A stretch of DNA of 64,000 bases, taken from the NCBI GenBank assembly GCA_028023455.1, contig JAQFVV010006215.1, positions 8,821,950 through 8,885,949 on the forward strand, in the 5' to 3' direction. The notes beneath the pieces were generated by a model that was not told the origin of the DNA, made no database searches, and worked only from the letters and a program-made list of their open reading frames with translations. Positions 1 through 10,393 of the stretch are shown here, piece by piece (the first letter of the stretch is position 1; every line of letters begins with the position of its first letter). Position numbers and translations under genes: made by a program. The stretch is from Epiperipatus broadwayi (taxonomy: Eukaryota > Onychophora > Udeonychophora > Euonychophora > Peripatidae).

Positions 1-1430
1 CAAAAGAGTAAGAAAAGGCTATGAATAAATAAGAAATTTCAATTTTGGATTTGCTGGAAAACCTCTGTGATAACATATTTTCTCTAACAATAAATTTTGA
101 ATTGTTAATTATGAAAAAATATATATAATTTGATGGCTTATATTGAAAAGTCAATATATCATTCAAATCATTTATGAAAATTAGCAGAAAAACTAATGAA
201 TTTTGGTCAAAAGTTTTTCAAACAATTGCAGTTGCTTGATTTAAGATTGCTGTTTAAGCAACATAATGCTTTTAATTTTATATGAAGAATTTTCAGCTAT
301 TTTACTACATTTGTCAGAGGTTTATGTTTACAGTTGTAGTAATTAATTGCAGTTCAACAATTCAATACTCTGAAAAATGTATTTTAATGACACAAAGACA
401 CCACACGGAACAAACATATTATGAATATAGCCCATATATAGTTATTATAATTGTAGAATATTAAATGATTGTGTATACTGCATTTGTGTAAAACTAAGTT
501 TGTACAAAATTGAATAATTTAAGTTACAAATTTTTATATTCTATCGACAGAAAAAGAGTTTCAAAAGGTTTTTCTGCTATAAATCTGTTATTTCTAAGAT
601 GGCGCTTTCTACATTATTTGTTTGAACAATGATCAAACCACTATGTTTTTTGACGAATATGGAAAATAAATTGCTCAAGTATATGTTTTAAAATATAAAT
701 ACAAATTTTACAAACTTCGAATACAATATTATCTAATAAATTTAAATAAATATATTAGAATAATAAGTTTTAGGTTGCTAATTCTATTGGCTTGCTTTTG
801 ATTTATTTATTGGTTTAAAAAATTAGAGATGGTAAAACCAAACTTAATTGTGAATGAAGAATTTTCTAAAGTAGAGTTTTAGACTAATGATGTTTGAGTT
901 TTTAGTCTAATTGTTTTCGTCTTTGCTATGTCTTCTAATTACTGATAGTCATGTTGAACTCTAAATAGAAAACAAAAAAAAAAATAGGGAGAAGGAAGAA
1001 ATTAAATATAAATGTCATCACTTTTTGAAAACACTTTAAAAATTTATTGTGGTATTTTACCTTAATGATTTACACAAAAAAGTAGCAGAAAAACACGTTG
1101 TTAATATATACTATAGTTTAACAAACTATTATATGTGTGTATGTATAAATATGGATGTATTACTTTTACCCAAGCGTTTTTATCATTGTGCTAAACTGTA
1201 TAGTATAACGTAATAAGAATTGTTGTTTCGTTGTTTAGAAACCATCTCAAATTTTGTGTTTATTATGATGTAATTAAGACAAATTACTAAATTAAATTGT
1301 GTTAAAATGTGACAGACATTGCAAAATATCTTCAATAAAGTAAGATAATTTTAGTCATCATAATGAAAGCAATAGCATAAGTGACAAAAATTATTAGTAT
1401 TAGTTTTATCTGCCACATTAAATTTTGAAT
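1..1430. other. AT-rich DNA, no gene seen
   Basis: I see no coding potential: the one sizeable reading frame (282-464) has low-complexity composition and no recognisable domain. A YY1-like word AAGATGGCG lies at 596-604 but has no CpG-rich context, so I do not call it a promoter. Confidence 0.6.
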
Positions 1431-1443
1431 AAGATATTAATTT
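1431..1443. repeat. Left target-site duplication of fold-back element
   Basis: AAGATATTAATTT here is repeated exactly at 1921-1933, immediately after the fold-back element at 1444-1920. A 13-bp perfect direct repeat bracketing an element is best read as a target-site duplication. Confidence 0.7.
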
Positions 1444-1920
1444 AAACCACTAAACATCACACGACCACCATTTCTTATGTTGTTCATAACTTATTAAAAC
1501 AGGCAAAACTCTTCATACAACAGTGCCACTCAGTGCAAGTCTGAGTAATCAATGGATGCCAGAAGGTTTGTGCATAAAATCCCTATCTAGTGCCTACTCA
1601 TTCAATATTCTCAGACTAGATTCTAGCTGTGACTTTCATCAGTGAGTAGTCTTGGATCTGAGAGCACTGCACCTAGATCTCTAGTGCCTACTCATCCAAT
1701 ATCCCCAGATTAGTTTCTAGATTGTGGCTTCTAGGATCTAGGTGCAGTGCTCTCAGATCCAAGACTTCTCACTGACAAAAGCCATAAGCTAGAAATTAGT
1801 TTTGGGGATATTGGATGAGTAGGCAATAGATAGGGATTTTATGCACAAGCCTTCTGGCATCCATTGACTACTCTGGCTTGCACTGAGTGGCACTACTGTG
1901 TGAAGAGTTTTGTTTGTTTT
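1444..1920 (+). mobile_element. Fold-back element, family 1, copy 1 (477 bp)
   Basis: The element opens with the leader CACTAAACATCACACGACC, then an arm from about 1497 to 1680 that is reverse-complementary to about 1720-1920. The arms share the words GCCACTCAGTGCAAG, CAATGGATGCCAGAAGG, GCATAAAATCCCTATCTAG and CCTACTCATCCAATATCC. Mirror positions include 1521-1535 against 1878-1892. No coding capacity is visible. Its end, GTTTTGTTTGTTTT, directly precedes the right 13-bp direct repeat. Because the leader (about 50 bp) occurs on one side only, the copy has an orientation, taken here as plus. I do not recognise the family; a MITE or foldback DNA element is the alternative to a retroposon. Confidence 0.75.
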
Positions 1921-1933
1921 AAGATATTAATTT
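1921..1933. repeat. Right target-site duplication of fold-back element
   Basis: Exact repeat of the 13 bp at 1431-1443. Confidence 0.7.
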
Positions 1934-2750
1934 GTCTTCATTATTGTAGGATAATCTGATAATGCATCTGCTGATTGATAAGTTATATATTATGATTGAC
2001 TTTTTTTAAAAGTTTTATCAGCTGTGAATGTTATTCTTAATTTTTATTATTTTTTGTTGATAAATTTTAGTATTGAGATAATAATTCAGATTAAAAAAAA
2101 ACAATCTTCCATGATTTATTTATTTTTTCTAAAAGCTTTCTATTTCTTCATCAGGTAGCTGATTCATAGTAAAGCTGGCTAACCATTAGATACTGGTTAG
2201 TAAATGAGTATTTATCTATCCTTTAAAAATGAAATGAAAATCAATATTTAAAAATTGGAGAGTCTACATAATAATGGCTTCATTTTTGCTGCTTCTCTAA
2301 GAGGAGCTATTAAAAAAAACTTTTTTACCTAAAAAGAAAATGAGCATTCTAGTTCTATATTTATTTTACAATGAAGCAATGGAAGTCTTGATTTTAATTA
2401 TTAATTTGAAACATATTATTTCTGTAAATATTTACAAATGCTTTGTTATTTAGGGATCATCATACACCACAACCAGCCATTATTAAATATGCAGGATTAA
2501 AATTTGTACAGTACTTTGTTACTCTGATAGTCTAATGAAAAGTTACACAACAAGCAGCTACATCTATGACATTTAGTTCCAAATTTTAACACATATTCCC
2601 GAATTGTAGATAGTAACTAACTGTATAAAGGTTAACACAAAAGAAAAATTTAACTGCATTTAAATTTTACAACTACATTCAACTGTTAATAATGCACCAG
2701 GTTAATATATAATAGTTTATTTGGTTATAATGTTACCTTAAAATTTAATA
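1934..2750. other. AT-rich DNA, nothing recognised
   Basis: No reading frame, repeat family or RNA signal that I can support. Confidence 0.55.
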
Positions 2751-2754
2751 TTCA

Positions 2755-2835
2755 AGAACCTAAAGGTCCAGGTTCGATTCTCATAGTACTGTCACTGGCT
2801 GGGCCAGCAACATCTAAAGCAAAGGAAAAAATCAT
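2755..2835 (+). repeat. Possible SINE fragment with tRNA B-box
   Basis: The segment holds AGGTTCGATTCTC, an almost perfect RNA polymerase III B box (family consensus GGTTCGANNCC), followed by a small GC-rich hairpin (CTGGCTGGGCCAG). It differs from the glycine-tRNA-like SINE elsewhere in the window. No A box is evident upstream, so it is probably a truncated tRNA-derived SINE, or a chance match. Confidence 0.35.
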
Positions 2836-3267
2836 ACTACTCAAAACATTGTGTATATTCTAAATAGTTGGATGTAAGTGGAAAATTTTTAAAAAGTTAA
2901 TTTTCTTTAAAGACATTCAATATTTACTATTAGATTGTGGAAATGGTTCAGCATATAAATACAACTAAAATACCATCATTACAAATCTACAGGCAAGCAC
3001 ATATTTATATGACTAGTGAATATTGTATGCACATGTTGGAAATGTGTGTAAACATACACGTTCATGCACATACACACACATATATATATGTGAAACTACA
3101 TTCTATATTTCTAGCATGGCCTCCAAAATTCAACCTTATTGCCAACCTGTACATAATATGTTTTTAATATATATGTGTAAGTGTATTTGTGCATATTTAT
3201 ACATGACTATATGCATATTACATTTTTAACATGGCATTAAAACTTACAGTGCAAACAATGTGATATA
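2836..3267. other. AT-rich DNA with short CA/TA microsatellite
   Basis: Contains a CA-to-TA dinucleotide run near 3068-3092. The overlapping short reading frames here are products of this simple sequence and show no domain. Confidence 0.5.
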
Positions 3268-3297
3268 ACACACCTATATATATATATATAGGTGTGT
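3268..3297. repeat. Perfect 30-bp palindrome with TA core
   Basis: ACACACC at 3268-3274 and GGTGTGT at 3291-3297 flank eight TA units, making a fully self-complementary 30-bp sequence with cruciform potential. Confidence 0.8.
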
Positions 3298-3483
3298 AAG
3301 AAAATTTGTATAATATACATTTAAGTATCATTCGTATTGTATATGCATTTTGATTTAATAATTTAAAATGCAAAATATTACAAAAAAATTATTACATTTT
3401 ATTTTTTTTCTACTTTTTAAAAAAAAATCCTTTATAATTAAATAGATGGCTATAGAGGGTGACTGTACATTTAACTTTAATAT

Positions 3484-4437
3484 GAGAAAGGAATTAGGCA
3501 AGCGCTGGTAGAGTGTACAGTGTGTGCTGAGGTATATCATTTGAAATGTTTGAGTAAGAATGGGAAGGATGTAACAGGTTTCTGGTTATGTAATCAGTGT
3601 GTAAATGTGATTAAAGGGGTGAGAAAGTGGTTTCTAAGTGTAGGTAGTCTAGAGAGAAAGTCAGAGGAGAGGGAGAAAAATGTAGTTAAGGAAGATAGGA
3701 CAGAGTATGGTTTTAGTGGAGTGTCAGGAAATATGGGTGGAGAAAGTAGTAACACAATGGAGATGGTTAGCCAGAGAATAAGTAAGATAGAGGAAGAAGT
3801 GAAGGATCAGAAGTAAAATTAAAATTGTTAGAGATGAAGTGTGAGGAGATAAAGGAATTATTGAGTAGAAATGATAAGGAAGAAATGAATAAGGAGGTCC
3901 AGAAGATGGTAGGAAAAGGTTACAGATGGAGTAAAGAAAGTAGACTATGAGACAGTATTAATAGGAGATTCACTAATAAGAGAATGTGGGGATATAATTG
4001 CAAGGGAAAATAGAAGCAGGTATGTAAGAGTATGTTTGCCTGGAGCTAAAATTAGGGATGTGGCAGATAAAGTAAGAAAGCAAGGTAGTAGAGAAGTATA
4101 TGTTATCATAGGGACTAATAATTTGTTAGAGCCATCAGAGAGAGTAACAGATGAGTATGTAGAATTGATTAGGAATTTGAGGGAGATTAAAGGAAGAGTA
4201 GGGATAGTTGGAGTATTACCAAGATTTGACAAGAGGCATTTGTTAGATAGGGCATGTTCTATAAATGAGAGATTGAAAAAATTGTGTGAGAGAAATAATG
4301 TTGTGTTTGTGGATGTATGGGATTGGTTTATTGGAAAGAGGGAGTTATATAGTAAATATGGAGTGCACTTAAGAAAACAAGGAAGTGAAGTTTTAGGGAG
4401 TCTGATATTTAAAGAATATAATTTGGGAAACTTTTAA
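3484..4437 (+). pseudogene. LINE ORF1 remnant: PHD-like finger plus SGNH esterase
   Basis: The frame opens inside the element without ATG. Cysteines and histidine spaced as C-x2-C, H-x2-C and C-x2-C (peptides VECTVCAEVYHLKC and WLCNQC, 3511-3605) give the second half of a PHD-type finger. A stop at 3814-3816 is bypassed only by shifting to a neighbouring frame for about 100 bp, after which the first frame resumes near 3915. The esterase follows: VLIGDSLI with the GDS serine at 3970-3972, GTNN at 4111-4122, and YGVHL with the histidine at 4366-4368. The Asp normally found three residues before that His (DGxH) reads Tyr, so the triad looks incomplete. The frame ends at 4435-4437. In CR1 elements this protein is thought to bind the element RNA. 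Stops make it a pseudogene. Confidence 0.75.
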
Positions 4438-4649
4438 AAGGGGCGGGGGCTTTTAAATTGTAATATTATCAAAAAGAAGAAGAATGGATGGGATATAAGA
4501 AATAAGCAAAAGATGGTTGATTTAGATATAAGTGTAGATGTGGAGAGGGAATGGTTCTGTAAGATTAATGGTAAGAAAGTTTGTTATAAACGTAATGGAG
4601 AAAAAAGAATCAAAATTTTTTTATAAAAGAGTAGTTAGGAAAGAAGAAA

Positions 4650-5553
4650 TTGTTAAAATTGGGTTTTTAATATGCAAGGTGGTAGGAGACCAGAAAAGTG
4701 GCTGGGATTAAATAAAGCAATTGAAAATGAAGAGCTTGAGGAATTGGCAGTATTGGAAACTCATCTAAGAGAAGAAGAAGAACCTATTTTGGAAGAGGTG
4801 GTATGGCAGGGTATAAATAGAAAAGAAAAAAGGGGTGGTGGTATAGGTGTTATATCGAAAAAATATTTAAATATTGTTAAATGTCAAGAGCATTTGTGGT
4901 TTGAAATAAGGTTAGATAGACAAGAATGGATTGTGGCTGTAGTGTATATAGCCACTGGAGAGAGTCAAACTGTAATGGAGTGGAACAGTAGTATATATGA
5001 ATGCCTAGTTAAGGATATACAGAGTTTTAAAGAAAAGGGGAAGAGAATAATGGTTATAGGGGATATGAATGGACATATTAAAGACATTGATGATGTAGAT
5101 AATAAGAATGGTCAGTTTTTGAAGGAATTTTGTCAAAGAGTAAATATGAGCATTGGAAATTTATCAAATATGTATGAGGTGCAATACACATGGTCTAGAA
5201 TAATGTATTTCACATAATAGATTATGTATTGGTAGAGAAAGAGGGAATGAATAAAATACAGAAAATTAAGGTGTTGATAATGAAGAAGTGTACTAATAGT
5301 GATCATAACTCTATTGTAATAGAAATGGTTAGTAATGTGATGGAGGATAAAAATAGAGGTAGAAACAATAGTGAAAGATGTGGATGGAGAGTGAATGATA
5401 AGAATAAGTTGGAAGAGTATAAAATAAAAGTTGAAGAAACCATGGAGCAGTTGGTTGGGGATGAGTATAAGGACTGGTGTGGTGAAATAAAAAAAGTGGC
5501 AAATAGGGTTTTAGTTGAGAATATGCAGAAGAATAAAAGTAATAAAAATGAGA
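4650..5553 (+). pseudogene. LINE ORF2 endonuclease domain remnant
   Basis: An AP-endonuclease-like domain, which in LINEs nicks target DNA to prime reverse transcription. Visible motifs are LETHL (Glu about residue 29 from the ATG at 4672), VAVVYIATGE, GDMNGHI (Asp at 5062-5064, Asn two residues on), TWSR, then IIDYVLVEKEG and NSDHNSIV with the catalytic SDH. A frameshift near 5200 separates TWSR from IIDYVL, and a stop lies at 5215-5217. The likely original ORF2 beginning, around 4655-4672, also needs a one-base shift. All endonuclease catalytic motifs are recognisable, but the frame is broken. Confidence 0.75.
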
Positions 5554-7677
5554 GTTAGTAAAAGTGTAAAAGAGAGGAAAGAAGCATGCAGAGAATATAA
5601 GTGTGTTATTAAGAACAAAGAAAGTGAAAACAATATTAATGCTAAATGGGGAAAGTACTTAGAAAAGAAGAAGTTGGCTAAAATGGATAATTATAGAGAG
5701 AGGATGAAGCTGAATAGTAAATTGTTGGAGGATATTAATAAAAGTGGAAGAGTAGGGAATAAAAAAAATTTGGAATTACATTAAAAGGAGAAATGTAGGG
5801 GAAAGAGAGATAGTATTAATAGATAATGAAGGAATAGAGTGTAGCTCTAGAGAAGAGTTAGAGAGAATCTCAAATAGATATGTAATGGATATAGAAAAGA
5901 TGTTAGATGTGAAGGACTTATTGATAGAAAACATGAAAGCAGTTAGTAATGGGAATATTAGGTTCACAAAAAATGAACTGAATGAGGCAGGGAAGAGATT
6001 GAAAAGTGGAAAGGCAAGAGCTTTAGATGGATGGGCAGCAGAGATGGTAATGAATTTAGGGCATAGAGCAAAAGCAAAGTTATTATCATGTTTTAATAAG
6101 ATGGCACAGAAGAGAGTTTTACCGGGTAGTTGGAGTAATACAAGAATAAAATTATTATTTAACGGAAAGGGTAAGAATCATAGAAAGTTAAATAATTATA
6201 GACCGATATCGGTAACAACAGTTTTATATAAAGTTTTCTCATATATGGTAGCTGGAAGAGTTGTAAAATGGATGGAAGAGAATAATGTAGTGGGGGAAAT
6301 GCAAGGAGGTTTTAGGTCAGATAGGCAGATAGGAGATAGTTTGTTTGTAGTTACACAACTTATGGAGATGAGTAAGAATTCAGGTAAATTGTTATATATG
6401 AGTTTTATAGATACAGAGAAAGCGTATGATAGAGTAAATAAAAATAGATTATGGATAAGGTTAGCAAATTTGGGAATGGATGAAGCTTTAGTAAATATTA
6501 TTAAGAAATTATATGAAAATAATTATTATACTTACCAATTAGGGGATATAGAATCAGTTAAAGTTAAAAATGGGGTGGGATTAAGGCAAGGATGCCCTAT
6601 GTCACCTATTTTGTTTTTGTTGTATTTGAGTGAAATGGAGAAAGCAATAGAAAGCTGAGGAAGAGGGGTAGAGATACCGTTAATAGGTGGCAAGGGAGTA
6701 TATACTTTGTCAGGTCTTTTTTTGTGGATGATATCTTTTTGTGTGCAGAAAGAAGAGAAGATATGGAAATTATGTTGAGGATATGTGCAAGGGTGGGTAA
6801 AGAGATGGGGATTAAATTTAGTGAAGAAAAATCAAATATAATGATGGTTAATACTGGGGAAAGAGAAGATGTAGAATTTTTATTGGGGGATATATAGTTA
6901 AGTGTGGTGGATAGATATAGGTATTTGGGAATCATCTTATGTAAACAGGAAAATTGCTTGGATGAATGGGAGAAAAAATTGGTAAATGAAGCAAAGAAAA
7001 GGAAGGATTTGGTAAAAAAACTAACAGTATTTTCATATAATAAATATGATGTAACTAGAATTGTATGGAAGGAAGTTGCAGTAGCAGGGTTAACATATGA
7101 TAATGATGCATTATGTGTTAGTAAAAGGGTTTTATATTATTTAGAGAAAGTACAAAGGGAAGTAGAAAGACATGCATTAGATGCAGAGATGAGGATAGCA
7201 AAGGAGACAATTCAAGGAGAAATGGGATGGTCAAGTTTTTATATGAGAGATGCAAAAAGTAAAATGAAAATATTTGGTAGGTTGCAGTTTATGGATAGTA
7301 AAAGAATAGCCAAAATAGTGTTTAATTGGGTTATGAGTAAAGGGCAGGTAACAAGATGGATGAGAAAGGTAATGTGGTATGCAAAAGATTTGGATAAAGA
7401 ATTTATATCAGCATACTTGTATAAAGGGTGAGATGATTGTGTTAGGTGGATTGTTGAGTGTTATAGCGGTAAGGAATGGGATAAAAGAATAAAAGCATTA
7501 ATAAAAAATAGGGAGTTGGAGAGATGGAGAACTAGTATGGAGGGTAAGAAGAGTTTAAATATATATAGAAGTAAATGGAATATTGGATGCGAGTTAATTT
7601 CTGATAATAGTAAGGAAAGTAGTTTATTGTTTAAGGCTCGAACAGGATCTTTAGCAACAAGAGAATACACATGTTAA
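5554..7677 (+). pseudogene. LINE ORF2 reverse transcriptase and C-terminal remnant
   Basis: A lysine-rich linker (5554-5880, frame broken near 5784) leads into the reverse transcriptase. Visible motifs are SGKARALDGWAAEM, NYRPISVTTVLYK, GFRSDRQ, FIDTEKAYDRV (catalytic Asp at 6410-6412), LRQGCPMSPILF and, after a stop at 6656-6658 and a change of frame, FFVDDIFLCAE with the Asp pair at 6727-6732. The usual A of the Y/F-A-D-D box is Val. The same frame runs on through KFSEEKSNIMM, a TAG at 6895-6897, RYRYLGIIL, EMGWSSFYMRDAKSKM, a TGA at 7429-7431, and LLFKARTGSLATREYTC to a stop at 7675-7677. A HLLIEC motif near 7737 begins the last part of the C-terminal region. Order and spacing fit CR1-clade enzymes. 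Confidence 0.8.
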
Positions 7678-8060
7678 TGGAAAACTATGGGTGATTTGGT
7701 GTACAAATTGTGTAAGTAAGGTATAAAAATATTAGGCATTTGTTGATTGAATGTAAATGCTTGAAAGCAGAAAGGGTTCAGATAATGAAGTTATGGGAGA
7801 ATAGGTATGAACAAAGTGACTATACAGAAAGTGAAGTATTGGTTTTATGCTGGGTTTCCAAAAAGATAAGGGGGATTTAGATATAAAGGCCATAGAGTTG
7901 ACAAAGATTATGTTGTGGAAATGGGATGGGGCAGAATATTGGAAGACTTAGAGTGGGGAATGGAAAATAAAGTGGCTAACAGGTTTATCTGGGCATAATT
8001 GCTAAGATATTTTTGACTTCGTTTAAGGAGAAGCCAAAACACATCACATCACATCACATG
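7678..8060 (+). other. LINE C-terminal remnant, 3' end and (CATCA)n tail
   Basis: HLLIECKCLKAERVQIMKLW (about 7737-7795) is the conserved end of the ORF2 protein. A further frame around 7845-7975 with KAIELTKIMLWKWDGAEYW is matched in the inverted copy at 9205-9650. The 3' end reads GGAGAAGCCAAAAC followed by repeated ACATC units. Short tandem 3' repeats are typical of CR1-like LINEs in place of poly(A). Confidence 0.7.
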
Positions 8061-8400
8061 AGATTTGAATAGTATATTTTCAGATTTGAATTGTATTGTT
8101 TCAAATATTGTATGAACTTTTATGCAATATTTAATTAGCATGACGCAGCATCCCTGTATTAATAGTTAAAAGATACCATAACTTTTAAATAAAAACATTT
8201 TTGAAAAATAACCATTCTCAGAGCTCGTTATATATCCATTAGGTTTGATTCTTAAGATTTACTACATTATGGATTTATGTAAATGAGGCATTTGTTTTAT
8301 ATAGCACTCTGTTTATAAATTGTAATAAACTAAAGATCAGCCTTTCAAGCTAACGTACATGCACTTTTTATGAATATTAATACTAATAAATGAATATTTT
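8061..8400. other. AT-rich DNA, nothing recognised
   Basis: No supported feature between the LINE tail and the dispersed repeat at 8403. Confidence 0.55.
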
Positions 8401-8402
8401 CA

Positions 8403-8475
8403 CTTCCAATATCAATAACAATCAACAGTAACCTCGTTTTAAAACTAAGGGTGGAAACTCGCCCTTATTAATGGT
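8403..8475 (+). repeat. Dispersed repeat family 3, copy 1
   Basis: CCAATATCAATAACAATCAA followed by a diverged CCTCGTTTTAAAACTAAGG block matches 23622-23705 on the same strand and 54940-55090 on the opposite strand. No coding content. The type of element is unknown. Confidence 0.55.
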
Positions 8476-9204
8476 CTAATATACTTATATAGACACTAAA
8501 GATTGCACCTTAACATAGAGATTGAAATTATATATATATAATGTTTATCAATAAATATAAATGAAAGGTGAGTAAATATTAAAAGCTATATCAGGCTCAA
8601 TGTAATTGAAAACACCTGACTGGGTGATATAAATCTTATGAGTGTTTAATTCAGTAACTATAATGATTTGTTTGAAAATAAAAATATGACTGATTATAAA
8701 TACTATAATATATATCTGTGGGTTTTAATAATTTATATATTAACAGTTAGATGTATATTTCTTTCCTTATTTCCTTCAAAAAAGTTTGTACAAAGAAGTG
8801 TAACACATATATAATTTCATTAAAAATATGTATTTGTGAAAAAATACAAATACGTACAAATATTTTATAGCAATTTCTATATATAAATAATTTTTAAAAT
8901 ATTACATTTGTATTTAAAGTGCATAATAATAATTTTAAATAAATAAATTACTTTAAAATATTTTAGATAAATAAATATTCTTACAATTTTATTATTAAAA
9001 TTTTTTTGAATAGTTTAGGGTTATTTATTCTCTGAATGTCTTTTCAAATTATATATAAGAATAATTTTAATTTAAGGTAGTATTATAGCATATTAAATGG
9101 AAAAAATAACAGCTTTTGCTCAATTTACAGTCAAAATCCAGTAATGACTTCTATTGTAGAGAGTCTTTTATCATATAACTGTCTTTTCTACTGAGTGAGT
9201 GAAG
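8476..9204. other. AT-rich DNA, nothing recognised
   Basis: Very A+T-rich; no repeat family or coding signal. Confidence 0.55.
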
Positions 9205-9650
9205 ATGTGATGTGATGCACTATGGCTTCTCCTTTATCAAAGTTAGGAATCTCTCAGCCTCTATGTCAGAGAAACCTGTTAGCCACCTTACCATCTCTTT
9301 CCATTCCCAACCCTAAGTTTTCACATATTCTTCTCTATCCTGCTCCATGCCATTTCCACAACATCATCTTTGTCCATTTTATAGCCTTTATTTCTAGATT
9401 CTTCATATCTTTTTCCAAACCCAGCATAAAAAACAAAAATTCACTTTCTTTATAATCACGTTTATATTTATTCTCCCACAACTTCATTATTTGTATCCTT
9501 TTGCTTGCAAGCTTTTACATTTAATTAACAGGTGCCTAATATTTTACATGCCTTCCTTACATAACTTCCACACTAAATCACTCACATTCCTCTATTTATG
9601 TGCATGTTTCCTTGTTAAATATACAGAAGCTCCTTTTATTGAGTAAAAAT
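9205..9650 (-). mobile_element. 5'-truncated inverted copy of the CR1-like LINE
   Basis: On the minus strand this matches the last ~430 bp of the LINE at 3484-8060. Shared landmarks include GGAGAAGCCATAGTGCATCA and the (CATCA)n tail (top strand GATGTGATGTGATG at 9205-9218), GATGTTGTGGAAATGGCATG, and the homologue of AGGATCTTTAGCAACAAGAG near 9620-9640. The decoded C-terminal peptide KAIKWTKMMLWKWHGAG parallels KAIELTKIMLWKWDGAE of the larger copy. A top-strand reading frame at 9222-9455 is only the antisense of this fragment. 5' truncation is the usual result of incomplete target-primed reverse transcription. Divergence shows two separate insertions. Confidence 0.8.
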
Positions 9651-9930
9651 GTGAAAATACATAGATATATTCACAAAAACAGAAAGTACTATAAGTTTCA
9701 ACTGAGCAATCTGACATCCCTTATTTTTCTACATGAGAATCTATTATAGTGGTATTACAAAGTACTCCACTTTATTACAAAGTTAACAATCCTAAATTTT
9801 ATAATAAATATTGTTTCAAATTTACACAACTTATTTCCTTAGGTATTCTCTGGTAGATATTTTTGCTCATCTGTATTACATTAACATGATCATAAGCATT
9901 ATAAATATTACAGTCTAGATCACCTTGTTG
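9651..9930. other. AT-rich spacer, nothing recognised
   Basis: No supported feature between the truncated LINE and the microsatellite. Confidence 0.5.
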
Positions 9931-9974
9931 TAGTAGTAGTAGTGATAGTAGTAATAGTAATAGTAGTAGTAGTA

Positions 9975-10021
<47 letters not shown>
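9931..10021. repeat. (TAG)n/(TAA)n trinucleotide microsatellite
   Basis: TAG/TAA mixture to about 9976 followed by nearly pure TAA/AAT repeats to 10021. On the minus strand it translates as poly-Leu or poly-Tyr, which is an artefact. Confidence 0.9.
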
Positions 10022-10023
<2 letters not shown>

Positions 10024-10393
10024 AAAAATAGACCCCTTCTGCATACTACGCCACCAAGCAGAAGAAACTCAACAACATCTGTTTTACAACTGCCCAGCAT
10101 TAAACAATATTCAGCATGAAATAATGAATATTTACAGAAAACTAAACATTTACCTGCAAGATATTATCAATGCATTCTGCAGAACATCCACCCCAACAAT
10201 CTGAGCAGCAACCGTCGTGCTTTATGCATTTTGGTGCACACAATGCACATTTGCTTTTGGCAATAATACAAGATGGCATCCATCAACTTTTAGCAATAAA
10301 TTAGCACAATTAAAAAACAGAGACAATAAAATAACACACCCAGACATTTTTGCGGCTACTTGGTCACTTGTAAAACAATGCTCAAATCTCTAA
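10022..10393 (+). pseudogene. C-terminal fragment of a second LINE (zinc-knuckle region)
   Basis: One frame is open for 124 codons except for a single TGA at 10202-10204, and ends at TAA 10391-10393. It reads PFCILRHQAEETQQHLFYNC, then P, giving a C-x12-E-T-x2-H-L-F-x2-C-P arrangement typical of the C-terminal domain of LINE ORF2 proteins (usually C-x2-C...H...C). Further on come AATVVLYAFWCTQCTFAFGN and a hydrophobic, tryptophan-containing end. Composition is less A+T-rich than its surroundings, and codon structure is well preserved. It does not match the CR1-like LINE at 3484. It begins abruptly at the microsatellite, which fits a 5'-truncated insertion. Confidence 0.65.

Larger units (their letters stand above)
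3484..8060 (+). mobile_element. Near full-length, decayed CR1-like LINE
   Basis: This non-LTR retrotransposon, about 4.6 kb, carries in order: a PHD-like zinc finger, a coiled/linker region, an SGNH-type esterase, an AP-type endonuclease, a reverse transcriptase and a C-terminal region, then a short (CATCA)n 3' tail at about 8037-8060. PHD plus esterase in ORF1 and EN plus RT in ORF2 is the known architecture of CR1 elements in the Jockey supergroup. The 5' end is missing: the first zinc-finger cysteines and a start codon are absent and an in-frame stop lies at 3478-3480. Many frameshifts and stops show it is inactive. No convincing flanking duplication was found. G-rich purine bias on the coding strand separates it from its surroundings. 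Confidence 0.85.

Noticed and set aside
3945-4232. Antisense frame inside LINE ORF1 (and others at 5776-5967, 6606-6935, 7461-7670)
   Set aside because: Opposite-strand shadows of purine-rich LINE coding sequence.
9799-10100. Minus-strand frames with long leucine or tyrosine runs
   Set aside because: They are translations of the trinucleotide microsatellite in two frames, not proteins.
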